Shown here in pieces: positions 15,307 through 24,801 of a stretch of 64,000 nt of DNA. The DNA comes from Diaphorobacter sp. HDW4B (GTDB lineage: Bacteria; Pseudomonadota; Gammaproteobacteria; Burkholderiales; Burkholderiaceae_C). Location of the stretch: assembly GCF_011305535.1 (NCBI RefSeq), contig NZ_CP049905.1, positions 2,697,501 through 2,761,500 on the forward strand, in the 5' to 3' direction. The position numbers and the translations under genes are program-made. The first letter of the stretch is position 1. The number at the start of each line of letters is the position of its first letter. A model generated the notes under the pieces. It was given only the letters and a program-made list of their open reading frames with translations, ran no database searches and was not told the origin of the DNA.

Positions 15307-16106
15307 CGACTACAACGACAAGAACAACGACGGCAAACAACAATCCCATTCTGCTCGAAGCCGTGGGGGTGGAAAAGCGCTATGACAAGTTCGTGGCGCT
15401 GGGTGGCGTGGACATCAAGGTGCGCGCCAACACCGTGCACTCCGTCATCGGCCCGAACGGCGCGGGAAAGACCACGCTGTTCCACATGCTTACCGGCACC
15501 AAAACGGTGAGCGGCGGAAAAATCGTTTTCGATGGCCATGACGTAACACGCGAGCCAGACCATGTGCGCGTGCGCCGTGGCATGGCGCGCTCGTTCCAGG
15601 TGACCAGTCTGTTCCTCACGCTGCCCGTGCGCGAGAACCTGCGTCTCGCGGCGCAAGGCGTGTCGCCCGCGCAGGCACTCAATTGCTGGCGATCGCCCGT
15701 CGGTAACCTGTCGCGCAAGGATACGGTCGCCAGCGTGCTCGCCAAGATCGGCATGGAGCGCTTTGCCGACACGCCCGCAGGCAATCTCTCGCACGGTCAG
15801 CAGCGCCGTCTTGAAGTTGGCATGGCGCTTGCAGCCAAGCCCAAGGCCATCTTTCTGGACGAACCGACATCGGGCATGGGCATCGACGACCTGGACGAGA
15901 TGAAGCATCTCATCCAGAGCCTCAAGACCGAGCACACGGTGGTTCTCATCGAACACAACATGAACATCGTCATGGACATTTCCGACACCATCACCGTGAT
16001 GCAGCAAGGTCGCGTGCTGGCCGAAGGCTTGCCCAACGACATCCGCAACGATGACCGCGTGCGCAAGGCCTATCTTGGCAACATGATCACCGGAGGAAAG
16101 GCATGA
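15303..16106 (+). CDS. LivG-type ABC transporter ATP-binding protein
   Basis: 267 aa. Walker A is GPNGAGKTT (50-58), the signature is LSHGQQ, and Walker B/D-loop is AIFLDEPTSGMG, all as in LivG-type ATPases. It powers the Liv-type importer as a heterodimer with the following LivF-type protein. The first ~14 residues are Thr/Asn-rich and not conserved. Both ends overlap neighbouring genes by 4 bp. Confidence 0.92.
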   Translation: MTTTTTRTTTANNNPILLEAVGVEKRYDKFVALGGVDIKVRANTVHSVIGPNGAGKTTLFHMLTGTKTVSGGKIVFDGHDVTREPDHVRVRRGMARSFQVTSLFLTLPVRENLRLAAQGVSPAQALNCWRSPVGNLSRKDTVASVLAKIGMERFADTPAGNLSHGQQRRLEVGMALAAKPKAIFLDEPTSGMGIDDLDEMKHLIQSLKTEHTVVLIEHNMNIVMDISDTITVMQQGRVLAEGLPNDIRNDDRVRKAYLGNMITGGKA

Positions 16107-16813
16107 CGGCACCGATTCTTCAAGTCGAAAGCATCCACGCACACTATGGCAAAAGCCACGTGCTGCAAGGCGTTTCGCTGCATGTGAACGACGGCGAACT
16201 GGTCACGCTGCTGGGGCGCAACGGCGCGGGCAAGACCACCACGCTCAAATGCATTGCGGGGGCGATGCTGCCGTCGCAAGGCCAGATCCGTTTTGCAGGC
16301 GAAGTGACCAGCAAGCTCGCAACCCATCAGGTGGCGCAGCGCGGCATCTGTCTGGTGCCTGAACATCGCGGCATCTTCAAGCTGCTGACGGTGGAAGAGA
16401 ACCTGATGCTCGGGCAGCGCAAATCATCGCCCTGGCAACTGGATGACATCTACAAGATTTTTCCGCGCCTCAAGGAGCGCCGCACCAACGGTGGCGGTCA
16501 GCTTTCGGGCGGCGAGCAGCAGATGCTGGCGATTGGCCGCGCGCTGATGAACGCGCCGCGTCTGCTGATGCTGGACGAGCCCGTGGAAGGCCTCGCGCCG
16601 GTGATCGTGGAAGAGATCGTCGCGCAGCTCAAGGTGATCAAGGCGGCGGGTGTGTCCATCGTGCTGGTCGAGCAGAACCTCGAGGTTTGCACGCAGCTCG
16701 CAGATCGCCACTACATCATCGAGCAGGGTTCGGTGGTGCATGAGGCGACGAATGCGGAATTCATCGCAGATGAGGCGGTGAAAGACAGATACCTTGGTGT
16801 TGGCATGGCCTGA
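16103..16813 (+). CDS. LivF-type ABC transporter ATP-binding protein
   Basis: 236 aa, usual LivF length. Walker A GRNGAGKTT (38-46), signature LSGGEQQ, Walker B LLMLDEPVEGLAP. It is the second ATPase of the Liv-type importer. The M81 peptidase gene starts 21 bp later on the same strand, so import and processing are probably cotranscribed. Confidence 0.92.
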   Translation: MTAPILQVESIHAHYGKSHVLQGVSLHVNDGELVTLLGRNGAGKTTTLKCIAGAMLPSQGQIRFAGEVTSKLATHQVAQRGICLVPEHRGIFKLLTVEENLMLGQRKSSPWQLDDIYKIFPRLKERRTNGGGQLSGGEQQMLAIGRALMNAPRLLMLDEPVEGLAPVIVEEIVAQLKVIKAAGVSIVLVEQNLEVCTQLADRHYIIEQGSVVHEATNAEFIADEAVKDRYLGVGMA

Positions 16814-16834
16814 TTTGGCCTGAAGTGAGTTGCT

Positions 16835-18328
16835 ATGAGTTCCCCGAAAAAGAGATTCCTGATCGCGCGTCTGAACCACGAGACCAATACGTTCTCGCCG
16901 GTTCCCACGCCCATCGAAGCCTTTGCGCCGACCTATGGTGCCGACGCGTATCGCGCCAACAAGGGCATGCGCACGGCGATGGCCGCGTTCATTGAACTGG
17001 CCGAGGCCGAAGGCGCGGAGCTGGTCACGCCGGTCTCCGCGATGTCCAATCCGAGTGGCCCGGTGCATGCGGCCGCGTATGACGAACTCACGCGCCGCAT
17101 CGTCGAGGCCGTGCCCGGTTGCGATGCGATCCTGCTCGATCTGCATGGCGCGATGGTGGCCGAGAACAACAACGACGGTGAAGGCGATCTGCTGGAGCGC
17201 GTGCGCAAGGCCGCACCCGGTGTGCCGATTGGCGTGGCGCTCGACTTGCACGGCAACATCACCGAAAAGATCGTGCGCAATGCGGATGTGATCGTCGGCT
17301 TCAAGACCTACCCGCACATCGACATGTATGAAACGGGCGAACACGCGGGTCGTCTGCTGCTGGAGATGTGGCGCGGCGAGGCGCAGTACGAAGTGATCTG
17401 GAAGCCCACGCGCCTGATGAGCCACACGCTGCGCAGCACCACGCTGAACGGCCCCATGAAGGACGCTTGCGAGCAGGCCAAGGTGATGGAACAGCAGCAA
17501 GGCTTTCCGGCGATGTCGGTGTTCGGTGGGTTCTCGCTGGCCGACATTCCTGCACCTTGCGTGAGCGTGGTCGCCACCGTCAAGAAGGGCACGGCGGGCA
17601 CGCAGCAAGCGGTGATCGATGCGTTTGCCGACCGGGCCGTGTGGCAGCGCCGCGCCGAATTCGTCTACGACAGCGAGCCGCTGGAAGCATCGCTCCAGCG
17701 CGCGCAGGCGTTGGCCGAGAAGGCCGATGGCAAGCCCGTGCTGTTGCTCGATCATGGGGACAACTGCATGTCGGGCGGCACCTGCGACACCATGGAAGTG
17801 CTGCAGACCGCACTGTCTTTGGGCATGAAAGGCATCGCCGTGGGGCCGCTGTGCGACCCGCAGGCGGTGGCGCAGATGTTCGCTGCAGGTGAGGATGCAG
17901 AGATCGACATCGACTTGGGCAACAAGCTCTCGCTGGAACATCTGGGCATGCACAAGAAGCCCATGCGTGTGCGCGGTGTGGTGCGCAAACTCAGTGATGG
18001 CAAGTACATCGTGAGCGGCCCCATCTACAACGGCATGGAGTGCCAGATGGGCCGCACGGCGCTGTTCGACATGGGCGATGCGCAGATCGTGGTGACGGAG
18101 CAGACGCACGAGCCATGGGACCTTGGCGTGTTCCATTGCGTGGGCATCGCCCCGACCAAGGCACGCTACTTGCTTTTGAAATCACGCATGTATTGCAGAC
18201 CCGTTTTTGTGCCCTTGTCCGCAGGTCTGGTCGAATGCGACAGTCCCGGTGTGACCACGTCGGACTACTCGCGTTTTGTTTTCAGCAATGTGGTGCGACC
18301 GGTGTATCCGCTTGATCTTGGTATATAG
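16835..18328 (+). CDS. M81-family metallopeptidase (MlrC-like, DUF1485)
   Basis: 497 aa. It carries the family landmarks NHETNTFSP (~14-22), DLHGAM and DLHGN blocks with metal-binding acids/histidines, YPHIDMYETGEHAGR, and the C-terminal MlrC segment containing DHGDNCMSGGTCDT. MlrC of microcystin degraders is a zinc peptidase, but most relatives lie in small-molecule operons and probably cleave amide bonds of modified amino acids or cyclic amides. Its position between two ABC importers and before a CodA-like amidohydrolase fits such a role. The true substrate is unknown. Confidence 0.88.
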   Translation: MSSPKKRFLIARLNHETNTFSPVPTPIEAFAPTYGADAYRANKGMRTAMAAFIELAEAEGAELVTPVSAMSNPSGPVHAAAYDELTRRIVEAVPGCDAILLDLHGAMVAENNNDGEGDLLERVRKAAPGVPIGVALDLHGNITEKIVRNADVIVGFKTYPHIDMYETGEHAGRLLLEMWRGEAQYEVIWKPTRLMSHTLRSTTLNGPMKDACEQAKVMEQQQGFPAMSVFGGFSLADIPAPCVSVVATVKKGTAGTQQAVIDAFADRAVWQRRAEFVYDSEPLEASLQRAQALAEKADGKPVLLLDHGDNCMSGGTCDTMEVLQTALSLGMKGIAVGPLCDPQAVAQMFAAGEDAEIDIDLGNKLSLEHLGMHKKPMRVRGVVRKLSDGKYIVSGPIYNGMECQMGRTALFDMGDAQIVVTEQTHEPWDLGVFHCVGIAPTKARYLLLKSRMYCRPVFVPLSAGLVECDSPGVTTSDYSRFVFSNVVRPVYPLDLGI

Positions 18329-18464
18329 GGATTTGTCCTTAGACATTTAGGTTATCGATACATACAATCCAACCCATATGTCCTGAGACAGGGACCGCGC
18401 GCAGAAATAATTGAGGGTTTGCCCAGAATTTTTCATCTTTCGATTCATTGAAAGGAAGTGCCCG

Positions 18465-19457
18465 ATGAAGTCCCTATCCCGCCGTTCCGCGCTCGCCGTC
18501 GCTGGTCTTGCCGCCCTTGCCAGCATGGGTTCCAGCAGCGTTTTCGCCGCTGAAAAGCTCAAGGTCGCGGCCATCTACACGGTGCCGTTCGAGCAGCAAT
18601 GGGTCAGCCGCATTCATCTGGCACTCAAGGCCGCCGAAGCGCGCGGCGAGATCGAATACAAGGCCACCGAAAACGTCGCCAACCCCGACTACGAACGCGT
18701 GATGCGCGAGTACGCCAATGGCGGCGCGCAGCTCATCTTCGGTGAAGTGTTCGGCGTCGAAGCCGCAGCACGCAAGGTCGCCAAGGACTTCCCGAAGATT
18801 GCTTTCGTGGCGGGTTCGTCCGGCAAGCCGACCGGCAACAACTTTGCCGTGTTCGACAACTACATCCAGGAGCCCAGCTACCTGTCCGGCATGATCGCTG
18901 GCGGCATGACCAAGTCGGGCAAGATCGGCCTGGTCGGTGGTTTCCCGATTCCTGAAGTGAACCGCCTGATGAACGCCTTCATGGACGGCGCACGCGCGGT
19001 GAACCCCAAGGTCACTTTCAGCATCACCTTCATCAACAGCTGGTTCGATCCACCGAAGGCCAAGGAAGCCGCCTTCGCGATGGTGGACAAGGGCGCGGAC
19101 ATTCTCTACGCCGAGCGTTTCGGCGTGAGCGATGCGGCCAAGGAGCGCAAGGTGCTGGCCATCGGCAACGTGATCAACACGCAGGAACAATATCCTGACA
19201 CCGTGGTTGCATCGGCTCTGTGGAACATGCAGCCGACCGTCGATGAAGCCATCAAGCAAGTCAAGGCCGGTGCGTTCAAGGCTGCCGACTTCGGCCCTTA
19301 CTCGATGATGAAGCACAACGGCTCGTCGCTCGCGCCGCTGGGCACGTTCGAGGCCAAGGTGCCCGCCGATCTGAAGAAGAAGGTGGCTGACAAGCAAGCC
19401 GAAATTCTGGCGGGCAAGTTCACCGTGAAGGTCAACGACGCACAACCCAAGCCCTGA
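18465..19457 (+). CDS. BMP-family ABC transporter substrate-binding protein
   Basis: 330-aa periplasmic protein of the BMP/PnrA (Med) family, whose members bind nucleosides, purines or related heterocycles. The start at 18465 follows AAAGGAAG and gives a normal signal peptide (KSLSRRSALAVAGLAALASMG...FAAEK). Family features include VAAIYTVPFEQQWVSRIH, NFAVFDNYIQEPSYLSGMIAG and the W/Y-rich ligand region. The C-terminus overlaps the ATPase start by 1 bp (TGATG). It is the receptor of the second importer in this locus. Confidence 0.9.
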   Translation: MKSLSRRSALAVAGLAALASMGSSSVFAAEKLKVAAIYTVPFEQQWVSRIHLALKAAEARGEIEYKATENVANPDYERVMREYANGGAQLIFGEVFGVEAAARKVAKDFPKIAFVAGSSGKPTGNNFAVFDNYIQEPSYLSGMIAGGMTKSGKIGLVGGFPIPEVNRLMNAFMDGARAVNPKVTFSITFINSWFDPPKAKEAAFAMVDKGADILYAERFGVSDAAKERKVLAIGNVINTQEQYPDTVVASALWNMQPTVDEAIKQVKAGAFKAADFGPYSMMKHNGSSLAPLGTFEAKVPADLKKKVADKQAEILAGKFTVKVNDAQPKP

Positions 19458-21031
19458 TGTCTGCAGCAGCAACAACCGGCGCAAACAACAGTCCAGCGCC
19501 GGTTCTTGAACTCAGCCACATCACCAAGCGCTTCGGGTCTCTGACGGCCAATGACGACATCTCGCTCACACTTGGTGCGGGCGAGGTGCTCGCGCTTCTG
19601 GGCGAGAACGGCGCGGGCAAATCGACATTGATGGCGATCCTCTTCGGTCACTACGTGGCCGACGAGGGCAGCATCCGCGTGCGTGGCGACGTGCTGCCAT
19701 CGGGCAATCCGCGCGCGGCACTGGCGGCGGGCATCGGCATGGTGCACCAGCACTTTGCGCTCGCTGACAACCTCTCCGTGCTCAACAACGTGCTGCTCGG
19801 CACCGAGTCGCTGTGGTCGCCCGTCTCGCACCGCGCCACTGCGCGCGAGAAGCTGATGGCGGTATCGAAGCAGTTCGGACTCGTGATCGATCCGGATGCC
19901 AAGGTGGCGAATCTGAGTGTGGGCGAACGCCAGCGCGTGGAAATTCTGAAGGCGCTGTATCGCGGCGCGCGCATCCTGATTCTGGATGAGCCCACCGCCG
20001 TGCTCACACCGCAGGAAAGCGAAGCGCTGTTCGACACGCTCGCGCAGATGGTGGCGCAAGGGCTTTCGATCATTTTCATCAGCCACAAACTCGCCGAAGT
20101 GATTCGCGTGTCGCACCGCATTGCCGTGCTGCGACATGGCAAGCTGGTGGCTGAAATGGCCAGCGCAGGCTCCACGCAAGCGGACCTTGCATCGGCCATG
20201 GTGGGACGCAGCGTGCAGGCCGGCGTGCGCAATCCAACACAGCGCACAGGCGATGTCGTCTGCGCGCTCGACAACGTGCACACCTCTGCGGGGCGCGATG
20301 CCCTGCGCGGTACGACGCTCGACATCAAAGCGGGCGAGATCGTGGCCGTGGCCGGTGTTTCCGGCAACGGGCAGGTCGCTCTTGCCGGTGTGCTGTCGGG
20401 CATGGTGAACATCACACAAGGCCGCGCCAGTCTGCTTGGCAAACCGTTGCCAACGCAGCCTTCGCAGCTGGTCGCGCTGGGCGTGGCGCGCATTCCCGAA
20501 GACCGACATGGCACGGGTGTGGTGGGCGATCTTCCCGTGTGGGAGAACGCCGTCTCCGAATATCTGCACCAGCCGAAAAGCGCGTTCACGCGCTGGGGTT
20601 TCGTCAAGCGCGCTGCTGCACGTCTGAAGGCGCAGAAGATCAGCGAAGACTTCGACGTGCGCGGCGGCGGACTGGATGCGCTCGCGCGTTCGCTCTCGGG
20701 CGGCAACATGCAAAAGCTCGTGCTCGGTCGCGCACTCAGCGCATCGGACAGCAAGACGCCCACCTTGATCGTCGCCCACCAACCCACATGGGGGCTGGAC
20801 ATTGGCGCGGTCACTTATGTGCAGCAACAGTTGCTCGCCGCACGCGATGCGGGTGCCGCTGTGCTGCTGATTTCGGATGACCTGGACGAAGTGATGCTCA
20901 TGGGCGACCGCATTGCCGTGATGCACGAAGGCCATCTCACGCCCGCGCTCGATGCGGATGCGTGGACACGCCAGAGCATTGGCATGGCGATGGCGGGAAG
21001 TGCGGAGACAGCCGCAGAGGGTTTGGCATGA
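19457..21031 (+). CDS. Nucleoside-type ABC transporter ATP-binding protein (two ATPase domains)
   Basis: 524 aa with two fused ATPase domains. Domain 1 (~10-250): Walker A GENGAGKST, signature LSVGERQRVEI, Walker B ILILDEPTAVLTPQE. Domain 2 (~260-510): a degenerate Walker A (GVSGNGQVALA) and signature LSGGNMQKLVLGR, the arrangement seen in RbsA and BMP-linked nucleoside transporters, where one site is catalytically weak. It overlaps both neighbours (1 bp and 4 bp) and drives the two permeases that follow. Confidence 0.92.
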   Translation: MSAAATTGANNSPAPVLELSHITKRFGSLTANDDISLTLGAGEVLALLGENGAGKSTLMAILFGHYVADEGSIRVRGDVLPSGNPRAALAAGIGMVHQHFALADNLSVLNNVLLGTESLWSPVSHRATAREKLMAVSKQFGLVIDPDAKVANLSVGERQRVEILKALYRGARILILDEPTAVLTPQESEALFDTLAQMVAQGLSIIFISHKLAEVIRVSHRIAVLRHGKLVAEMASAGSTQADLASAMVGRSVQAGVRNPTQRTGDVVCALDNVHTSAGRDALRGTTLDIKAGEIVAVAGVSGNGQVALAGVLSGMVNITQGRASLLGKPLPTQPSQLVALGVARIPEDRHGTGVVGDLPVWENAVSEYLHQPKSAFTRWGFVKRAAARLKAQKISEDFDVRGGGLDALARSLSGGNMQKLVLGRALSASDSKTPTLIVAHQPTWGLDIGAVTYVQQQLLAARDAGAAVLLISDDLDEVMLMGDRIAVMHEGHLTPALDADAWTRQSIGMAMAGSAETAAEGLA

Positions 21032-22095
21032 GATTGGAAAAAAGACAGACGCTCTCGCGTTCTGCTTTGGTGATTGCGCCGCTGTGTGCTTTGGTGGCGA
21101 CGCTCATCGTTGCCGCATTGCTGGTGATGTGGGCGGGCAAGCCCGTGGGGCAGACGTTCACGCTGCTGCTGCAAGGCGGCTTCGGCTCGAAGTTCGCGTG
21201 GAGCGAAACGCTCACGCGCGCGATTCCGCTGATCCTCACCGGCCTGGCCGTGGCCGTGGCGTTCCGCGCGCGGCTGTTCAACATTGGCGCTGAAGGCCAG
21301 TTGTATGCCGGTGCACTGGCTGCCGTCGCCGTGGGCGGCATGCACGGTGGAACGGGTTTCGAGTGGCCGATTCCGCTGCTGTTCGTGCTGATGATGCTGG
21401 CCGCTGCGATTGCCGGCGCGCTCATGTTGCTGGGCCCCGCGCTGCTCAAAGCCAAGCTCGGTGTGGACGAAGTGGTGACGACCTTGCTGCTCAACTTCAT
21501 CGTCGCACTGGCAGTGTCCGCATTGCTCGATGGCCCGATGAAAGACCCGACGGCACTGGGCTGGCCGCAGACCGTGGCGCTGCAATCCGATCTGGAATTG
21601 TCGCGACTGCTGGAAGGTACGCGTCTGCACACCGGCCTGCTGTGGGGCATTGCGCTGGCTGTGATGCTGTGGCTGCTGCTGGAGCGCACCGTGCTGGGTT
21701 TCGACATTCGCGCGACCGGTGCCAATCCCAAGGCAGCGAAGTTCGCAGGCGTGAGCACGCTGCGCACCATCGTGATGACGGCACTCATCTCCGGCGGCGT
21801 CGCGGGTCTCGCAGGTGCCGTGGAAGTGGCAGGACGCGCAAGCTATGTCACGCTCGATCTTTCCCCCGGCTTTGGCTACACCGGCATCGTGATCGCCATG
21901 CTCGCAGGCTTGCGTCCGCTCGGCGTACTTGCTTCGGCCATTTTGGTAGCGGGCATTCAAGTGGGCGCGGACAGCATGAGCCGCACCGTCGGCGTGCCGA
22001 CGTACATTGCGGACGTGATCGTTGCTGCTGCACTCATCGCCGTGCTGATCGCATCGCTGATGACGCAATACCGCATTCAGTGGAGGGCCCGCTGA
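21028..22095 (+). CDS. BMP-linked ABC transporter permease 1
   Basis: 355-aa inner-membrane protein (BPD_transp_2 family) with about nine to ten hydrophobic segments and the conserved FRARLFNIGAEGQLYAGALA motif. The start ATGA at 21028 overlaps the ATPase stop; the frame further upstream is antisense noise to the ATPase C-terminus. It forms the channel with the next gene, which starts inside its own stop codon (TGATG). Confidence 0.9.
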   Translation: MRLEKRQTLSRSALVIAPLCALVATLIVAALLVMWAGKPVGQTFTLLLQGGFGSKFAWSETLTRAIPLILTGLAVAVAFRARLFNIGAEGQLYAGALAAVAVGGMHGGTGFEWPIPLLFVLMMLAAAIAGALMLLGPALLKAKLGVDEVVTTLLLNFIVALAVSALLDGPMKDPTALGWPQTVALQSDLELSRLLEGTRLHTGLLWGIALAVMLWLLLERTVLGFDIRATGANPKAAKFAGVSTLRTIVMTALISGGVAGLAGAVEVAGRASYVTLDLSPGFGYTGIVIAMLAGLRPLGVLASAILVAGIQVGADSMSRTVGVPTYIADVIVAAALIAVLIASLMTQYRIQWRAR

Positions 22096-23021
22096 TGCAG
22101 GAGCTCATGGATACTCTTGGCAGTCTGCCATTCTGGATAGCAGTGCTGCGCGTGGCCACGCCGCTCATTCTGGGTACGCTCGGCGTGCTGATGTGCGAGC
22201 GCGCGGGCGTGCTCAACCTCGGCATCGAAGGCATCATGGTCGCGGGCGCATTTGTTGGCTGGTTCACGGTGTACAGCGGCCACGGCCTGTGGGCTGGCGT
22301 GATCGCCGCGATGGTCGCGGGTGGTCTGCTGGGACTGCTGCACGCATTTCTCACCGTGGGCCTCGCGCTGTCGCAGCACGTGTGCGGTCTGGGCATCACC
22401 ATGCTCGCGACCGCGCTGTCGTACTACGCGTACCGCGTGAAGTTTCCGAAGGTCGATACACCGCCCACCATCGAGCCCTTCGGTGCGATGGACTGGCTGC
22501 CGATTCCGGTACTGAACGCGCAGACTCCGCTCACGCTGGTGGCGCTGCTGCTGGTGCCGCTGCTCATCTGGGTGCTGATGCGCACGCCGCTTGGCCTAGC
22601 CATCCGCATGGTGGGCGAAAGCCCGCAGGCTGCCGAAAGCCAGGGCATCAACGTGGTGTGGGTGCGCACAGGTGCCATCGTCGCGGGCTCGGCCATCATG
22701 GGTCTGGCAGGCGCGTTTCTCACGCTGTCGGCGTTCAACGCGTTCTTCTTCAACATGATCAACGGACGTGGCTGGATCTGCGTGGCACTCGTGGTGTTCG
22801 CTTCATGGCGTCCCGGCAAGGCGTTGCTCGGCGCGCTGCTGTTCGCATTTTTTGATGCGCTCCAACTGCGTCTGCAGCAGGGCGCAAGTGGTGGCCTCGT
22901 GCCGTATCAGATCTACCTGATGCTGCCGTATGTGCTGTCCATTCTGGCGCTGGTAGTGATGGCGCGCCGCGCCAGCTACCCACAGGCGCTGATGAAACCG
23001 TATCGCAAGGGAGAGCGTTGA
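22095..23021 (+). CDS. BMP-linked ABC transporter permease 2
   Basis: 308 aa, second permease of the nucleoside-type importer, with the MCERAGVLNLGIEGIMVAGA motif (~33-52) and about eight hydrophobic segments. The ATG at 22095 overlaps the previous stop by 1 bp; earlier in-frame codons belong to a shadow of permease 1. The amidohydrolase starts 2 bp after its stop, tying the transport system to that enzyme. Confidence 0.9.
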   Translation: MQELMDTLGSLPFWIAVLRVATPLILGTLGVLMCERAGVLNLGIEGIMVAGAFVGWFTVYSGHGLWAGVIAAMVAGGLLGLLHAFLTVGLALSQHVCGLGITMLATALSYYAYRVKFPKVDTPPTIEPFGAMDWLPIPVLNAQTPLTLVALLLVPLLIWVLMRTPLGLAIRMVGESPQAAESQGINVVWVRTGAIVAGSAIMGLAGAFLTLSAFNAFFFNMINGRGWICVALVVFASWRPGKALLGALLFAFFDALQLRLQQGASGGLVPYQIYLMLPYVLSILALVVMARRASYPQALMKPYRKGER

Positions 23022-23022
23022 C

Positions 23023-24300
23023 ATGTTGGATTTGATCGTGCGCCACTGCACATTGCCCGATGGCCGCCAGAACATCGACATCGGTGTACAGGCCGGTCGC
23101 ATCGTGGCCGTGGAAACCGCACTGGCCGCCACCGCAGCCGAAGAAGTCGATGCCGAAGGCATGCTGGTGTCGAGCCCGTTCGTGGACTCGCACTTCCACA
23201 TGGATTCCACGCTCAGCTACGGCCTGCCACGCGTGAACGAAAGCGGCACGCTGCTCGAAGGCATCGCGCTGTGGGGCGAACTCAAACCCCTGCTCACGCA
23301 GGACGCCATCGTCGAACGCGCACTCGCCTATTGCGACTGGGCGGCAGCACGCGGCCTGCTGGCCATCCGCAGCCATGTGGACATATGTGATCCGCGTCTG
23401 CTGGCCACCGAAGCCCTGCTGCATGTACGCGAAAAGGTGAAGCCTTATATCGACCTGCAACTCGTCGCCTTCCCGCAAGACGGCGTGCTGCGATCCAAGG
23501 GCGCTAAGGAAAACCTGGTTCGCGCGCTCGACATGGGCGTGGACGTGGTCGGCGGCATTCCACACTTTGAACGCACGATGGCCGAAGGCGCTGAAAGCGT
23601 GCGCTGGCTGTGCGAACTGGCGGCAGAGCGCGGCTTGCGCGTGGACATGCATTGCGACGAAAGCGACGACCCCCTGAGCCGTCACATCGAAAGCCTTGCA
23701 TACGAAACCCAACGCGTCGGTCTGAACGGTCGCGTGAACGGCTCGCATCTCACTTCGATGCACAGCATGGACAACTACTACGTCTCCAAGTTGCTGCCGT
23801 TGATGCGCGAAGCAGGCGTTTCAGCGATTGCGAACCCGCTCATCAACATCACGCTGCAGGGTCGTCACGACACCTATCCCAAGCGTCGCGGCATGACGCG
23901 TGTGCCTGAGATGCTGGCTGCTGGAATCGATGTGGCGTTTGGGCAGGATTGCTGCATGGATCCTTGGTACAGCCTTGGCAGTGGCGACATGCTCGAAGTG
24001 GCGCACATGGGTTTGCATGTGGGGCAGATGACGAGCCGGAACGCGATGCGGCAGTGTTTTGAGGCGGTGACTTCCACGCCTGCCAAGATTCTTGGCCTTG
24101 AAGGGTATGGGCTTGAAGTGGGGTGCAACGCGGATCTGGTGTTGCTGCAGGCGCGGTCTGCATCTGAGGCCATTCGGTTGCGGGCTACGCGGCTGAAGGT
24201 GTGGAAGCGCGGTACTTTGATTGCGAGTACGCCTCGGGCGGATGCTGTGTTGTCTTTGGCTGGACGGCCTGGTTCTGTTTCTTTTTTGGCTTCTCGCTAG
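23023..24300 (+). CDS. Cytosine deaminase-like amidohydrolase
   Basis: 425-aa metal-dependent amidohydrolase. Compared from memory with E. coli CodA, all metal/catalytic residues match at a constant offset of four: His57, His59, His210, Glu213, His242 and Asp309 (CodA 61, 63, 214, 217, 246, 313); Gln152 matches CodA Gln156, which contacts the pyrimidine. The residue after the metal Asp is Cys310, where CodA has Asp314, a substrate-contacting position. It therefore probably deaminates or hydrolyses a ring amide/amidine other than cytosine. Cotranscription with a nucleoside-type importer fits a heterocycle substrate. The name codA is not assigned because of this change. Confidence 0.88.
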   Translation: MLDLIVRHCTLPDGRQNIDIGVQAGRIVAVETALAATAAEEVDAEGMLVSSPFVDSHFHMDSTLSYGLPRVNESGTLLEGIALWGELKPLLTQDAIVERALAYCDWAAARGLLAIRSHVDICDPRLLATEALLHVREKVKPYIDLQLVAFPQDGVLRSKGAKENLVRALDMGVDVVGGIPHFERTMAEGAESVRWLCELAAERGLRVDMHCDESDDPLSRHIESLAYETQRVGLNGRVNGSHLTSMHSMDNYYVSKLLPLMREAGVSAIANPLINITLQGRHDTYPKRRGMTRVPEMLAAGIDVAFGQDCCMDPWYSLGSGDMLEVAHMGLHVGQMTSRNAMRQCFEAVTSTPAKILGLEGYGLEVGCNADLVLLQARSASEAIRLRATRLKVWKRGTLIASTPRADAVLSLAGRPGSVSFLASR

Positions 24301-24310
24301 TATTGGAGCT

Positions 24311-24518
24311 CGCTTGCCGGGTGTTCGCCCCGGCGGGCGAGTAACTTTTTGCTTGCGCCAAAAAGTCACCAAAAATCGCTTTTGAATACCCGCGGCAGAA
24401 CTCACTTTGCGACTGCGTCGCTCCGTTCGGGCAACCGCCGCGAGTCAGTGTTTTCATAAGAGGTGTGTCACGGCACTTCGCGTTGCTCGTGCTGCATCTC
24501 GCGACTGCGCGAGATGCC
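24311..24518 (+). repeat. Convergent-gap repeat, copy R3 (forward)
   Basis: Forward copy of the ~200-bp repeat. Start like R2 (GCCGGGTGTTCGCCCCGGCG, ACTTTTTG/CAAAAAGT), middle and end like R1 (CGCGGC/GCCGCG at 24392-24397/24437-24442; GCATCTCGCG/CGCGAGATGC near 24494-24517). This mosaic points to recombination or gene conversion among copies. With R4 it fills the 24301-24812 gap. Confidence 0.85.
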
Positions 24519-24592
24519 TGAGCGCAAGCCGCTCGACGAATTGAACTCTCGTGCCCAAACGTCGATTTTTTCCGTCGCGAGACTTGCGCTTC

Positions 24593-24775
24593 CGCTGCTG
24601 CATCGAAGAATGCAGCAGCGCCCTCCCCAGCTTTTGGTCTGACTCACGATAGTTGCCCGACCGTAGTGACGAAGGAACGAAGGGAGTTCTATCGTGGGTA
24701 TTCAAAAGCGCGCTTTTGGTGACTTTTCGCGCGCCAGCGAAAAGTTACTCGCCCGCCGGGGCGAACACCCGGCAC
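24593..24775 (-). repeat. Convergent-gap repeat, copy R4 (inverted)
   Basis: Inverted copy facing R3. It contains hairpin CGCTGCTGCAT/ATGCAGCAGCG around loop CGAAGA (24593-24620), stem CACGATAG/CTATCGTG (24645-24652/24689-24696) and ACTTTTCGC/GCGAAAAGT. Differences from R2 in the first hairpin are compensatory (C-G in R2 becomes T-A here). Confidence 0.85.
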
Positions 24776-24801
24776 CCGTAATCAACCCCCTGGCAGGCGC
24801 C

